Notes: generated by a model not told the origin, from the letters alone. A stretch of 63,660 nucleotides of DNA from Butyrivibrio sp. Su6 (GCF_900108105.1 NZ_FNUR01000018.1:1-63660), one strand, 5' to 3'. Counted from the first letter of the stretch, positions 27,862 through 37,786 are shown. Numbers and translations: made by a program.

Positions 27862-28947
27862 ATGAGAACCTATTTAGTAACAGGTGGTGCCGGATTCATC
27901 GGCTCTAACTACATTCACTACATGTTCAAAAAGTATGATAACGAGATCAGAATCATTAACGTTGATGCTCTTACATATGCTGGTAACCTTGAAAACCTTA
28001 AGGATATCGAGAACAGAGATAACTACACATTTGTAAAGGCTGATATCTGCGACAGAGATGCGATCAACAAGATCTTTGAAGAGAATGACATCGACAGAGT
28101 TGTTCATTTCGCAGCTGAGAGCCATGTTGACAGATCAATCGTTAACCCTGAGATCTTTGTTCAGACAAACGTTTTGGGAACAGCTACAATGCTTAACGCA
28201 GCAAAGAAAGCTTGGGAACTTCCTGACGGAACATTTAAGGAGGGCAAGAAGTTCCTTCACGTTTCAACAGATGAAGTTTACGGTTCACTTGATGATGATC
28301 CAACTGCTTTCTTCTATGAGACAACACCATATTCACCACACAGCCCATACTCAGCTAGTAAAGCAAGTTCAGACATGCTTGTAAAGGCTTATATGGATAC
28401 ATATAAGTTCCCTGCAAACATCACAAACTGCTCAAATAACTACGGACCTTACCAGTTCCCTGAGAAGCTTATTCCACTTATCATCAACAACGCTCTTGCA
28501 GGCAAGACACTTCCTGTATACGGTGATGGTAAGAACGTTCGTGACTGGCTCTATGTTGAGGATCACGCTAAGGCAATCGACATGGTTCAGGAAAAGGGCC
28601 GTCTCTTCGAGACATACAACGTTGGTGGTCACAACGAGAAGCAGAACATCGAAATCGTTAAGACAATTATTGATGTTCTTAAGGATGAACTTGATGATTC
28701 AGATCCAAGAAAGGCTCACCTTTCATATGATCTTATCAAATACGTAGAAGATCGTAAGGGACATGACAGACGTTACGCCATTGCTCCTGACAAGATCAAG
28801 TCAGAAATTGGCTGGGAGCCAGAGACAATGTTCAAAGAAGGCATCCGTAAGACAATAAAGTGGTACTTCGAGCACATGGACTGGATGGCTAACGTAACAT
28901 CCGGTGACTACGAAAAGTACTATGAAAAGATGTATAAAAACAAATAA
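27862..28947 (+). CDS. rfbB: dTDP-glucose 4,6-dehydratase
   Basis: 361 residues. [12 protein letters not shown] is the NAD-binding glycine motif; [21 protein letters not shown] and the YSASKASSD Tyr-x3-Lys catalytic pair are diagnostic. It converts dTDP-glucose to dTDP-4-keto-6-deoxyglucose, the second step of dTDP-L-rhamnose synthesis. AAACGAGGAAA precedes ATG 27862. The codon usage is more regular than in the glycan genes upstream, which suggests high expression. It is followed by rfbA 11 bases later. Confidence 0.95.
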   Translation: MRTYLVTGGAGFIGSNYIHYMFKKYDNEIRIINVDALTYAGNLENLKDIENRDNYTFVKADICDRDAINKIFEENDIDRVVHFAAESHVDRSIVNPEIFVQTNVLGTATMLNAAKKAWELPDGTFKEGKKFLHVSTDEVYGSLDDDPTAFFYETTPYSPHSPYSASKASSDMLVKAYMDTYKFPANITNCSNNYGPYQFPEKLIPLIINNALAGKTLPVYGDGKNVRDWLYVEDHAKAIDMVQEKGRLFETYNVGGHNEKQNIEIVKTIIDVLKDELDDSDPRKAHLSYDLIKYVEDRKGHDRRYAIAPDKIKSEIGWEPETMFKEGIRKTIKWYFEHMDWMANVTSGDYEKYYEKMYKNK

Positions 28948-28958
28948 GGAGAACTGAA

Positions 28959-29828
28959 ATGAAAGGTATAATTTTAGCTGGTGGATCAGGAACAAGGCTT
29001 TATCCACTTACACGTGCAATGTCTAAGCAGATGATGCCTGTTTACGACAAGCCAATGATCTACTACCCACTTTCAACACTTATGCTTGCGGGCATCAGAG
29101 AAGTTCTCATTATTTCAACTCCAAGAGACCTTCCTATGTTCGAGGAACTCTTTGGCGACGGATCACAGCTTGGAATGCACTTTGAGTATGCAGTTCAGGA
29201 TCAGCCAAGAGGACTTGCTGATGCATTTATCATCGGTGCTAAGTTCATCGGAAGTGATTCAGTTGCACTTGTTCTTGGAGACAATATCTTTTACGGTCAG
29301 AGCTTTTCAAAGCTCCTCAGAGAAGTTGCATCAAGAGATAAGGGAGCGACTATCTTTGGCTACTATGTAAGAGACCCAAGAGCTTACGGCGTTGTAGAGT
29401 TTGATGAAAACGGCAAGGCTATCAGCATTGAAGAAAAGCCTGAGCATCCAAAGAGCAATTATGCAGTACCTGGTCTTTATTTCTATGACAACCAGGTAGT
29501 TGATATAGCAGCTAATGTAAAGCCATCAGCAAGAGGCGAGATCGAGATCACAAGTATCAACAACGAGTACTTAAGAAGAGGCGAGCTCAGAGTTGAGACT
29601 ATGGGCAGAGGCTTTGCATGGCTTGATACAGGTAACCATGATTCACTTCTTGATGCATCAGATTTCGTTTGTGCTTTCCAGAAGAGACAGGGACTTTATA
29701 TTTCCTGCATTGAGGAAATTGCTTATAAGAGAGGCTTCATCGACAAGGAGCAGCTTCTTAAACTTGCTGAGCCTTTGATGAAGACAGACTACGGTAAGTA
29801 CCTTAAAGAGGTAGCTGAAGGGCTGTGA
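28959..29828 (+). CDS. rfbA: Glucose-1-phosphate thymidylyltransferase
   Basis: 289 residues, standard length. [16 protein letters not shown] is the nucleotide-binding loop; [20 protein letters not shown] and [12 protein letters not shown] are family blocks. It makes dTDP-glucose from dTTP and glucose-1-phosphate, whose supply could come from the phosphosugar mutase at 41858. It lies directly downstream of rfbB in the same operon. Confidence 0.95.
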   Translation: MKGIILAGGSGTRLYPLTRAMSKQMMPVYDKPMIYYPLSTLMLAGIREVLIISTPRDLPMFEELFGDGSQLGMHFEYAVQDQPRGLADAFIIGAKFIGSDSVALVLGDNIFYGQSFSKLLREVASRDKGATIFGYYVRDPRAYGVVEFDENGKAISIEEKPEHPKSNYAVPGLYFYDNQVVDIAANVKPSARGEIEITSINNEYLRRGELRVETMGRGFAWLDTGNHDSLLDASDFVCAFQKRQGLYISCIEEIAYKRGFIDKEQLLKLAEPLMKTDYGKYLKEVAEGL

Positions 29829-29893
29829 GCACTTATTGAGGTATTTTCGAAATTAGTGCGAACGTGTTCTGGCGAGCGAAGCGAGAGCAGAAC
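29829..29893 (+). repeat. Two consecutive hairpins after rfbA
   Basis: GCACTTATT at 29829-29837 pairs imperfectly with AATTAGTGC at 29851-29859, beginning right after the rfbA stop. GTTCTG at 29866-29871 pairs with CAGAAC at 29888-29893 around GCGAGCGAAGCGAGAG. A T-rich stretch follows, so it could attenuate transcription. The loop sequence resembles that of the hairpin at 63015. Confidence 0.45.
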
Positions 29894-29919
29894 TTCCTTG
29901 TTTTTAACAGAGGCATGCT

Positions 29920-30438
29920 ATGGATAAAAGAGTGTTTAGAATGGCGATACTGACTATAATAAGCGCAATCTTCCTTGTCCTTGTTATAGTGTATGCCGCC
30001 AACACTGAAAAAATAAATGCACTTTTTGGATGGGGACAGACTACAGCGGAAGAGAATACTTCTGAAGTGGCTGCCTCCTATTACAGCGGAGATTTATCTG
30101 AGTATGGCCTGCAGATCGGCAATGACCTTGACGGCTTTTTAGCGGATCCGGACTTTTTTGATGAGACAGAGAAGATTTCTTCTGCAGTTGTCATAAAAAA
30201 GGTTGCTTCTTCTGAGGACTCTTCTGATAGTTCATCTGCGTCCAGTTCTGGAAACCCAGATGACCAGCCGGGAACCGGAATGGCTGTTGTTGGAGAACTC
30301 CTTAATCCAAACGGACAGGGAGTTGATCCGGCCACACTTGATGCCAGTCTTTTTCAGTACAATGGGCAGATGCCACAGACTCCGCCTCCTGCAGGGCAGG
30401 CACCGGGAACTCCTGTTGGAATTGTGCCCGGAAACTGA
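29920..30438 (+). CDS. Small membrane-anchored protein with low-complexity tail
   Basis: 172 residues. One helix (about 8-27) is followed by an extracellular tail rich in Ser, Asp, Gly, Pro and Gln, ending with repeated PP/GQ/PG motifs (QTPPPAGQAP). No enzyme motif is visible. It sits inside the dTDP-rhamnose cluster between rfbA and rfbC. The intrinsically disordered tail and anchor suggest a surface or assembly-complex protein; function unknown. Confidence 0.6.
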   Translation: MDKRVFRMAILTIISAIFLVLVIVYAANTEKINALFGWGQTTAEENTSEVAASYYSGDLSEYGLQIGNDLDGFLADPDFFDETEKISSAVVIKKVASSEDSSDSSSASSSGNPDDQPGTGMAVVGELLNPNGQGVDPATLDASLFQYNGQMPQTPPPAGQAPGTPVGIVPGN

Positions 30439-30538
30439 TTTTTGTAAAAAGAAATTAATCTGATTGCAAGCAGCAGTTCAGGATAAGAATAAATATTTTT
30501 TATAAGAACAAATTTTATAAAATGGAGATAGTTTTAAA

Positions 30539-31084
30539 ATGGGTAAGATAACAGTAGAAACATGTGAGATCGAAGGACTTAAGGTTATAACACCTACAGT
30601 TTTTGGAGATTCAAGAGGCTATTTTGTTGAGACTTACAATAAAAATGATTTCGTAGAGGCTGGAATCGATGTAGAGTTCGTTCAGGACAACCAGTCAGCA
30701 AGCCATAAGGGAGTACTTAGAGGCCTTCATTTCCAGAAGGAGTTCCCACAGGATAAACTTGTAAGATGCATCAACGGTGAGGTGTTCGATGTAGCAGTTG
30801 ACCTTAGAAGAGATTCCAAGACTTTCGGAAAGTGGTTTGGCGTAAGACTTTCAGCAGAAAACAAGAAGCAGTTCTTTATTCCTAAGGGATTTGCTCATGG
30901 TTTCTACGTTTTATCTGATTATGCAGAGTTTGCTTACAAATGTTCTGATTTCTATCATCCAAACGACGAGGGCGGTCTTATCTGGAATGATCCTGATATC
31001 GGAGTAGAATGGCCACTTCTTGAAGGTGTAGAAATTGACCTTTCAGACAAGGATACAAAGTGGAAAGGAATTAAAGAGTATTGA
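30539..31084 (+). CDS. rfbC: dTDP-4-dehydrorhamnose 3,5-epimerase
   Basis: 181 residues, family length. FGDSRGYFVETYN, VQDNQSASHKGVLRGLHFQ (the catalytic His and substrate site) and IPKGFAHGFYVLSD are all present, as is YKCSDFYHP. It epimerises dTDP-4-keto-6-deoxyglucose at C3 and C5. GGAGA lies a few bases before ATG 30539. The final reductase, rfbD, is not in the window and must be elsewhere if L-rhamnose is made. Confidence 0.95.
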   Translation: MGKITVETCEIEGLKVITPTVFGDSRGYFVETYNKNDFVEAGIDVEFVQDNQSASHKGVLRGLHFQKEFPQDKLVRCINGEVFDVAVDLRRDSKTFGKWFGVRLSAENKKQFFIPKGFAHGFYVLSDYAEFAYKCSDFYHPNDEGGLIWNDPDIGVEWPLLEGVEIDLSDKDTKWKGIKEY

Positions 31085-32082
31085 TCAGGGGACTTAAGAA
31101 ACTTCCCAAGCGCGCAGGCTTGGGGATTTTCTACGTACTGGCGCTTTCACTGGCGCTCTTAGTTATTCTTCATACAAATCCTCTTGCAGACCCGCACACA
31201 GAGATGCTTAAAAAGATATGTGGATGTATCTTGATAGGTGTCAGCTGTGTTCTGGTCTTCTTTTGGTATGACAGACTTCTTGTTTTGCCTGTTGAACTTT
31301 ACAATTCAAGAAAACTCATAAAGAGATTATCAATAAATGACTTTAAGAAAAGATATGCCGGCTCCTACATGGGAATTGTGTGGGCCCTTGCCCAGCCTGT
31401 AGTCACTGTTGTTATGTACTACATCGTTTTTGACAGGGTTTTCCAGTCGAGAGCCCAGGCTGTATCTGACGGTGTTGAAGTTCCTTATGTTTTATTCCTT
31501 ACAGCGGGTCTTGTACCATGGTTCTTTTTCTCGGAGGCTCTGACCAACGGAACAACATCACTTCTTGAGTACAACTATCTTGTAAAGAAGGTGCTTTTTA
31601 AGATCAGTATCCTTCCTATCATCAAGATAATCGCAGCTATGTTTATCCATGTGTTCTTTATTTGCGTGCTTTTATTCATTGCCTGCGTATATGGCTATTA
31701 TCCAAGCATCTACTGGCTCCAGCTCATCTACTATGTGGGCTGCGAATTTATTCTGGTTTTGTCCATAAGCTATGCAACCTGCGCCATTGTGGTGTTCTTT
31801 AGAGATCTTTTGCAGATAATCAGCATAGGACTTCAGCTTTTCCAGTGGGCTACACCTATTCTCTGGAATTTGGATATTGTACCGGACAAGTACAAGTGGA
31901 TCTTCAAGCTTAATCCTATGACCTATATTGTTGAAGGCTACAGAAATGCAATTTACGGAGACACCTGGTTTTTTGAGCATTTCTATTCATCAACATATTT
32001 TTGGATCTTTGTAGTTGCAGTATTCTGCATCGGATCCCTCATATTCAAACGCTCAAAGCCGCATTTCGCAGACGTGTTATGA
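31081..32082 (+). CDS. wzm: ABC transporter permease for polysaccharide export (Wzm-like)
   Basis: 333 residues from TTG 31081, overlapping the rfbC stop. After two N-terminal helices comes the ABC-2 permease core: LSINDFKKRYAGSYMGIVWA and LNPMTYIVEGYRNAIYG are highly typical of Wzm/TagG proteins. It forms the membrane channel exporting an undecaprenyl-linked glycan together with the ATPase encoded next. The two extra helices at the N-terminus make it longer than the usual 260 residues. Its stop codon lies in hairpin repeat copy C. Confidence 0.88.
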   Translation: MIRGLKKLPKRAGLGIFYVLALSLALLVILHTNPLADPHTEMLKKICGCILIGVSCVLVFFWYDRLLVLPVELYNSRKLIKRLSINDFKKRYAGSYMGIVWALAQPVVTVVMYYIVFDRVFQSRAQAVSDGVEVPYVLFLTAGLVPWFFFSEALTNGTTSLLEYNYLVKKVLFKISILPIIKIIAAMFIHVFFICVLLFIACVYGYYPSIYWLQLIYYVGCEFILVLSISYATCAIVVFFRDLLQIISIGLQLFQWATPILWNLDIVPDKYKWIFKLNPMTYIVEGYRNAIYGDTWFFEHFYSSTYFWIFVVAVFCIGSLIFKRSKPHFADVL

Positions 32083-32125
32083 TACTAGGGATGAAAAAAG
32101 TGAAGCAATCCGTAGTATCATAACA
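32075..32125 (+). repeat. Stop-codon-embracing hairpin repeat, copy C
   Basis: A perfect 13-bp stem: TGTTATGATACTA at 32075-32087 pairs with TAGTATCATAACA at 32113-32125, including the Wzm TGA stop. The loop has GTGAAGCAATCCG, the core seen in copies at 9407 and 27758. The outer stem sequence differs in each copy but pairing is kept. Confidence 0.65.
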
Positions 32126-32144
32126 AATTACAATGGAGATTTGT

Positions 32145-33479
32145 ATGGATAAAGACATTGCTATTGAAGTCAAAAATCTGACTAAAATATATAAGCTTTA
32201 CGATAAGCCCATGGACAGACTTAAGGACTCTCTTGGCCTTGCTAAAAAGGGTAAGTTTAAGGAGCACAGGGCGCTTAACAACGTAAGCCTTTCTGTTAAA
32301 AAAGGCGAAACTGTCGGAATCATCGGAACTAATGGCTCAGGAAAGTCCACTATCCTTAAGATAATCACAGGAGTTCTTTCTCCAACAGAGGGAGAAGTGA
32401 ACGTAGACGGCCATATTTCAGCTCTTTTGGAGTTGGGAGCAGGCTTTAACATGGAGTACAACGGAATCGACAATATCTACCTCAATGGTATGATGATCGG
32501 TTTTTCTGAGGAAGAGATTGAAAAGAGGATGGACGCTATCCTTGAGTTTGCTGATATAGGCGACTATGTTTATCAGCCTGTAAAGACCTATTCAAGCGGT
32601 ATGTTCGTGCGTCTTGCCTTTGCAGTAGCCATAAATATTGACCCTGAGATTCTCATTGTCGATGAGGCTTTATCTGTAGGTGACGTATTCTTCCAGGCCA
32701 AGTGTTATCACAAGTTTGAGGAGTTCAAAAAGAAAGGAAAGACTATTCTTTTTGTATCCCATGACCTTTCAAGTATCAGCAAATACTGTGACAGAGCAGT
32801 TCTTTTAAATCAGGGTGTTCTCCTTGGTGAGGGAACTCCCAAGAAGATGATCGACATCTACAAGCAGGTTCTTGTTGGACAGTATCCGCTTCCGTCAAGT
32901 GATGTGGAGAATCTTTTAGATGATGAGTCCATCAGGGAAGCTGCCGCTTCAGCAGACAAAAGAGCTGACGCCAAGATCAAGGGCGATAATAAGGCGTCAA
33001 AAAAGGAATCAGTTTCAGATGTTGAGGCCCTCGAGTATGGCGATGGCGCAGCAGTTATCACTGAGTATTACATCACTGATAACAAGGACGTTCGCACAAA
33101 CTCCATTATCAAGGGAACAGATTTCACTGTTCACATGAGAGTTAAGTTTAACAGAAATGTTTCAGCTCCTATTTTTGCCATGACCTTTAAAAACGTTATG
33201 GGCATTGAGATCACAGGTACCAACTCAATGGTTGAAAAGGCCTTTTTGGAACCTGTAAAGGCAGGAGATGTAAAAGATATTACCTTTACTCAGAACATGT
33301 CACTTCAGGGAGGAGACTACCTTCTAAGCTTTGGAGTAACAGGTTTTGAACAGAATGATTTTACAGTTTATCACAGGCTTTACGACGTGCTCAGCGTTTC
33401 AGTTGTTTCAGACAAAAACACTGTCGGCTACTATGACATGAACAGTATATGTAAAGTCAGCGATGCTAAGAATGACTGA
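32145..33479 (+). CDS. wzt: ABC transporter ATP-binding protein with Wzt C-terminal domain
   Basis: 444 residues from ATG 32145; GGAG at 32135 serves this start, so the ATG at 32133 is not used. Walker A GTNGSGKST is near residue 61, signature YSSGMFVRLAFA and Walker B ILIVDEA follow. An extra region of about 150 residues after 290 (FTVHMRVKFNRNVSAPIFAM onward) is the Wzt_C carbohydrate-binding domain. In O8/O9a-type systems this domain recognises the capped end of the polymer before export, which matches the WbdD-like gene next. Confidence 0.9.
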   Translation: MDKDIAIEVKNLTKIYKLYDKPMDRLKDSLGLAKKGKFKEHRALNNVSLSVKKGETVGIIGTNGSGKSTILKIITGVLSPTEGEVNVDGHISALLELGAGFNMEYNGIDNIYLNGMMIGFSEEEIEKRMDAILEFADIGDYVYQPVKTYSSGMFVRLAFAVAINIDPEILIVDEALSVGDVFFQAKCYHKFEEFKKKGKTILFVSHDLSSISKYCDRAVLLNQGVLLGEGTPKKMIDIYKQVLVGQYPLPSSDVENLLDDESIREAAASADKRADAKIKGDNKASKKESVSDVEALEYGDGAAVITEYYITDNKDVRTNSIIKGTDFTVHMRVKFNRNVSAPIFAMTFKNVMGIEITGTNSMVEKAFLEPVKAGDVKDITFTQNMSLQGGDYLLSFGVTGFEQNDFTVYHRLYDVLSVSVVSDKNTVGYYDMNSICKVSDAKND

Positions 33480-33504
33480 AAATCAGCACTTGCGAGGAAA
33501 GAGC

Positions 33505-35664
33505 ATGCAGGAAGAGATCAAGATCGGGGAAGTTACCCTTAACTTTAAACACTATTCAGGGGTTGATCTTTATAGCGATGGCGCTATAGAGAACGACCTT
33601 CTTGATATTGTTAAAAATCATAAAAAAGAAGAGTATCAGAAGATCATAGAGGAGAGGGCAAACTGGCCAATCCTTTACCATTTATCTGATCAGAGAGCCA
33701 ATATTGTTGAGTGGATCCCTATGGATCCAAAGGCTAAAGTATTGGAAGTTGGCTCAGGGTGCGGCGCCATCACAGGCATGCTCTCTTCAAAAGCTGGAGA
33801 GGTTGTAGCCTGCGACCTTTCAAGAAGGCGCTCTGAGATCAATGCCACAAGAAATCAGGAGTGTTCCAATGTAACTATTCATGTTGGTAACTTCAGGGAC
33901 ATTGAGCCTGACCTCCCAAACGATTTTGACTATATCTTTTTGATCGGTGTATTTGAATATGGTCAGGGCTATATTGGCACAGACAATCCTTACGAGAAGT
34001 TTTTGAGAATGCTCTCAAGACATATGAAAAAAGGCGGAAGACTTGTCATTGCCATTGAAAACAGACTTGGACTTAAGTATTTTGCAGGATGCGCAGAGGA
34101 TCACCTTGGAACCTACTTTACAGGGATCGAAGGCTATTCACCTGACAGCGTAGCCAAGACTTTTACCAGAAATGGTCTCATAAACATTTTCAAAAAATGC
34201 GGTATGAATGATTACCATTTCTATTATCCATATCCTGACTACAAGCTTATGACTCTTTTACACTCAGATTCATATCTTCCTAAATTCGGGGAGCTTCAGG
34301 ATAATGTAAGAAACTTCGACAGAGACCGAATGGTTCTCTTTAATGAAAAACATGCCTATGAGGATCTTATTAAAGACGGCATGTATCAGGATTTTGCCAA
34401 TTCTTTCCTGGTTATTTTGGGACCGGGAGTTGATACAATATACAGTAAGTACAGTAATGACAGAGTGGATGAGTTCAAGATCCGTACTGACATTGCAATA
34501 GACAGGGCAGGCAGGAAGATAATCAAAAAGTATCCTCTTACAGAGGCTGCAAAAGAGCATGTCTTTGGCATAAGGGATGCATATCTTGGACTTGTTGAGA
34601 AATTCAGAGGGGGCGACCTGGAGATCAATGACTGTCAGCTTGATGAAAAAGAGGGCTGTGCCATTTTCTCTTTTGTCAACGGAGTTCCGCTGTCATCCCT
34701 TCTTGACGAGTACATTGATAAGGATGATTTCGAAGGCTTCAATGCCCTTATAAATGAGTATTACCGCAGAATAAGGTACAAAGAGGATTATCCTGTATCG
34801 GATTATGACCTTATTTTCTCAAATATTATGGTTAATGGCCCTATTTGGACTATAATAGATTATGAGTGGACTTACGGTAAGTGCATCCCTGCAAAAGAGC
34901 AGATGTGGAGGGCGCTTTACTGCTATAGGTTAGAGGACAGGAAAAGAGAAAGATTCGATCCAAAGCCTATATTTAATAAGATCGGTATCACAGAAAAAGA
35001 GATCCAGGTTCTTCTTGATGAGGAATATGCTTTCCAGAAATATGTGACCGGCAACAGAAAGTCCATGGTTGAAATTTGGAAGGAGATAGGACGAAAGGTC
35101 ATTGTGCCAAAGGAAGTGACTTTGGGGGCACAGAATGCGGCAAGACCTGCGGACCTTATACAGATATATCTTGATGAGGGCGAAGGCTATTCAGAGGATG
35201 AATCCATTTTCCCTGAGGAGCAGTATGATGAGAAAAATACTGTGAATCTGGATATCAGGGTGGATTCAAACTGCAAGACAGTGCGTATTGATCCGGCCTT
35301 TGCATCCTGCGTTGTGACTATTGTTGACGCTTCCTGGAATGGAACATCCATTTCAGAGGGCGGAGCAGATATAGATATACACCCTGTCAATGGACAGTGG
35401 ATATCAGATGATTCTTTTGTCTTTAACAGCGACGACCCTAACATTGAGTTTAAGCTTACAAGTAACAAACTCAGTATTCAGGAGAGAAATCATCTGAAGG
35501 TATCTCTTTTGACAACTCTTATCCCAAGGAATGCGGCAGATGCTATCGCAAACTCCATTCCTGAAGTGACAGTAGCTGAGCCAAAAGAGAATATCATTAA
35601 AAAGATCGGGAAAAAGATAATCAGTAAGCGTGAAGAGCTGTACTACAAAGACGACGAGGAGTAA
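33505..35664 (+). CDS. WbdD-like methyltransferase plus kinase (chain-terminating enzyme)
   Basis: 719 residues from ATG 33505 (GAGGAAAG upstream; an earlier ATG 33463 overlaps wzt). Residues about 60-240 form a class I SAM methyltransferase with VLEVGSGCGAITG. A kinase-like domain follows: KIIKKYP offers a Lys, SDYDLIFSNIMV (near 433) the catalytic loop and IIDYEW (near 451) the metal Asp. The C-terminal about 150 residues look beta-rich. In Escherichia coli O9a the methyltransferase-kinase WbdD caps the polymer that Wzt_C recognises. Position after wzt fits that role; it is inferred from layout and context. Confidence 0.7.
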   Translation: MQEEIKIGEVTLNFKHYSGVDLYSDGAIENDLLDIVKNHKKEEYQKIIEERANWPILYHLSDQRANIVEWIPMDPKAKVLEVGSGCGAITGMLSSKAGEVVACDLSRRRSEINATRNQECSNVTIHVGNFRDIEPDLPNDFDYIFLIGVFEYGQGYIGTDNPYEKFLRMLSRHMKKGGRLVIAIENRLGLKYFAGCAEDHLGTYFTGIEGYSPDSVAKTFTRNGLINIFKKCGMNDYHFYYPYPDYKLMTLLHSDSYLPKFGELQDNVRNFDRDRMVLFNEKHAYEDLIKDGMYQDFANSFLVILGPGVDTIYSKYSNDRVDEFKIRTDIAIDRAGRKIIKKYPLTEAAKEHVFGIRDAYLGLVEKFRGGDLEINDCQLDEKEGCAIFSFVNGVPLSSLLDEYIDKDDFEGFNALINEYYRRIRYKEDYPVSDYDLIFSNIMVNGPIWTIIDYEWTYGKCIPAKEQMWRALYCYRLEDRKRERFDPKPIFNKIGITEKEIQVLLDEEYAFQKYVTGNRKSMVEIWKEIGRKVIVPKEVTLGAQNAARPADLIQIYLDEGEGYSEDESIFPEEQYDEKNTVNLDIRVDSNCKTVRIDPAFASCVVTIVDASWNGTSISEGGADIDIHPVNGQWISDDSFVFNSDDPNIEFKLTSNKLSIQERNHLKVSLLTTLIPRNAADAIANSIPEVTVAEPKENIIKKIGKKIISKREELYYKDDEE

Positions 35665-35674
35665 GTAAAGGGGA

Positions 35675-37786
35675 ATGCTTAAAGACCTGGCAAAGAGTGC
35701 TCTGATCAAAAGGAGTGTAACTAAATACAACAAAACAGTTAATGCTAAGTCTTCGGCCTATGACAAGTGGCAGAAAGCCATAGAAAAAGAGCCTGTTGTT
35801 AAAGCAGATGCGCCTGTTATCATGGAGACTTTGGAGACAGGAGAGGTTGTGCCTCACAAAAAGCCTGAGCCTAAGGTGAAGGTTATTGCCTATTCCAAGG
35901 TCTGGGAAGTCTCTGATATGAAGGGCGATGAGAATACCATCTACATTTTTGCAAGTAGCAGAGGGAAGCTTACAAAAAGGGCTCAAGAGGTCATTCAGCA
36001 GTACTTTATTGCTCATCCCGAGCACAATGTAGTTTATGGAGACGAGGATGAAATGGGAAACGGTGGCAAATACATCCATCCTTATTTCAAGCCTGATTGG
36101 TCTCCTGACTCTTATTTAAATGCTTTCTATATTGGCAGCTTTTTTGCCTGCCGTTCAGAAACCATGCATGCTGCAGCTACAGAATACGACAACGCAGTCA
36201 GGATGCTTGGTGGCGTTTCCAACAAAAAGAATTCACCGGAACAGGTTGGCCTTGAGGCATCTTTATTATCGGCAGATGTCCTCTTTTGCATGCTTGCGAT
36301 TCATGAGAGAGCCTTTGCCAAAAGAACCGGAATGGAGCTTCCAATCGGTCATATAAGGGAAGTTTTATTCCATCGTAGTGCTGAGCAGGAGGTCTTTTAC
36401 GGAAGATCATTCCACAACTCAAGGCACATGCTCTTAAAGCCTGCTACTGTCAGCATTATCATTCCGTCAAAGGACCATCCGGAGATCCTGCAGCAGTGTC
36501 TTAATTCCATTATTGAGACCACCGGTGATGAGAATATCAAATATGAGATTGTGATAATTGATAACGGTTCCTCCGCTGCAAATAGGGTTAAGTACGGCGT
36601 ATATTGCAGCCGCGCGCCTAGAAAGAACGGACTTACCAATATCAATTACATTTATAAGCTTCAGGAGTTTAATTTCTCCGCTATGTGCAATCAGGGCGTG
36701 AGAAATTCAACAGGGGAGTATCTTCTTTTCCTAAATGATGATATTGAGGCTAAAAAAGAGGGCTGGCTTCGCGAGATGCTTTCCCAGGCCCAGCTTGGCC
36801 ATGTGGGAGCAGTGGGCGCAAAGCTCATTTACCCGGATACGGACCTTATTCAGCATGCCGGAATTGCCAATGTAAGGCGCGGCCCTGTGCACAAGCTTCA
36901 GAAGATGCACGATGGCAAGAACCATTATTTTGGCTACAACAGAGGCGTTCACAACAACATCGGAGTTACTGCGGCATGTCTTTTGATAAGCAGGAAAAAA
37001 TATAATGACATCGGAGGTTTCCCTGAGGAGCTGAAGGTGGCCTTTAATGATGTGGATTTCTGTTACTCTGTGATAGAGGCTGGTTACTACAATGTCTGCT
37101 GTAATCATATTTACCTGTATCATCATGAGTCCCTGACCAGGGGAATTGATAATCTGGACCCTAAAAAGATGGAGAGACTTGGCCGGGAGGGAGATACCCT
37201 TATGAGGCGTCATTCTCACCTTTACAATTTCGACCCGTTTTATAGTCCCCATCTTACTGAGGATGAGACTATTTCAGCCATCATTCCAAAGGAGGATTAC
37301 ACTCCTGTTGAGGATATCCCTTACAGCCGCATCTCTGTTCATGAAAAGGGAATCAAGGGCGCAAGGGAGGATCAGTGCTTAAGGATTGGCTGCGAGTACA
37401 ACGGTACTCTGGATAACTGGCTCTACGGCGTGACTGCTGAGGGGAATGATGAAGGCTATTATTTGAAGGGCTATAGCTTTGTTATAGGATCTGACAATGC
37501 TATTTTTGAAAAGCAGCTTTTATTGCGCCTTGTGGAGAGGCACGAGGATGGGGCGGGCCCTGCTGACAGGAAGGTTTATGCTGTGCCATTTTATACCTGG
37601 TACAGGCCTGACATCAGAATAAGGCTTCAGGATCAGGTCAATGTGGACCTGACAGGCTATAAGGTTAAAATCAGAAAAGGCGATCTTGAACCCGGGTATT
37701 ACCAGATAGGCATGCTTGCTGTTGATAAGACGAGCAGGCTAAAGCTTGTAAACTGGGTGCCAAATATTCTCAATGTAAAAGAGTGA
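35675..37786 (+). CDS. Long GT2 glycosyltransferase with degenerate N-terminal GT domain
   Basis: 703 residues; GGGG sits before ATG 35675. The first about 240 residues lack the opening nucleotide-binding strand but keep VVYGDEDEM and FKPDWSPDSYL, typical second-half GT2 motifs. A complete GT-A domain starts near 258 with VSIIIPSKDHPEILQQ, followed by FLNDDIEA (DXD) and FNDVDFCYSVIEAGY. The last about 130 residues are a beta-rich domain. Rhamnan-type or related polymerases use such multidomain enzymes. Donor unknown, dTDP-rhamnose is plausible from context. Confidence 0.8.
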   Translation: MLKDLAKSALIKRSVTKYNKTVNAKSSAYDKWQKAIEKEPVVKADAPVIMETLETGEVVPHKKPEPKVKVIAYSKVWEVSDMKGDENTIYIFASSRGKLTKRAQEVIQQYFIAHPEHNVVYGDEDEMGNGGKYIHPYFKPDWSPDSYLNAFYIGSFFACRSETMHAAATEYDNAVRMLGGVSNKKNSPEQVGLEASLLSADVLFCMLAIHERAFAKRTGMELPIGHIREVLFHRSAEQEVFYGRSFHNSRHMLLKPATVSIIIPSKDHPEILQQCLNSIIETTGDENIKYEIVIIDNGSSAANRVKYGVYCSRAPRKNGLTNINYIYKLQEFNFSAMCNQGVRNSTGEYLLFLNDDIEAKKEGWLREMLSQAQLGHVGAVGAKLIYPDTDLIQHAGIANVRRGPVHKLQKMHDGKNHYFGYNRGVHNNIGVTAACLLISRKKYNDIGGFPEELKVAFNDVDFCYSVIEAGYYNVCCNHIYLYHHESLTRGIDNLDPKKMERLGREGDTLMRRHSHLYNFDPFYSPHLTEDETISAIIPKEDYTPVEDIPYSRISVHEKGIKGAREDQCLRIGCEYNGTLDNWLYGVTAEGNDEGYYLKGYSFVIGSDNAIFEKQLLLRLVERHEDGAGPADRKVYAVPFYTWYRPDIRIRLQDQVNVDLTGYKVKIRKGDLEPGYYQIGMLAVDKTSRLKLVNWVPNILNVKE

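Noticed and set aside
31081..35664. Wzm/Wzt/WbdD as evidence of lipopolysaccharide O-antigen
   Set aside because: Everything else (LCP ligase, GH25, rRNA) points to a Gram-positive-type lineage; the names describe families, not LPS.
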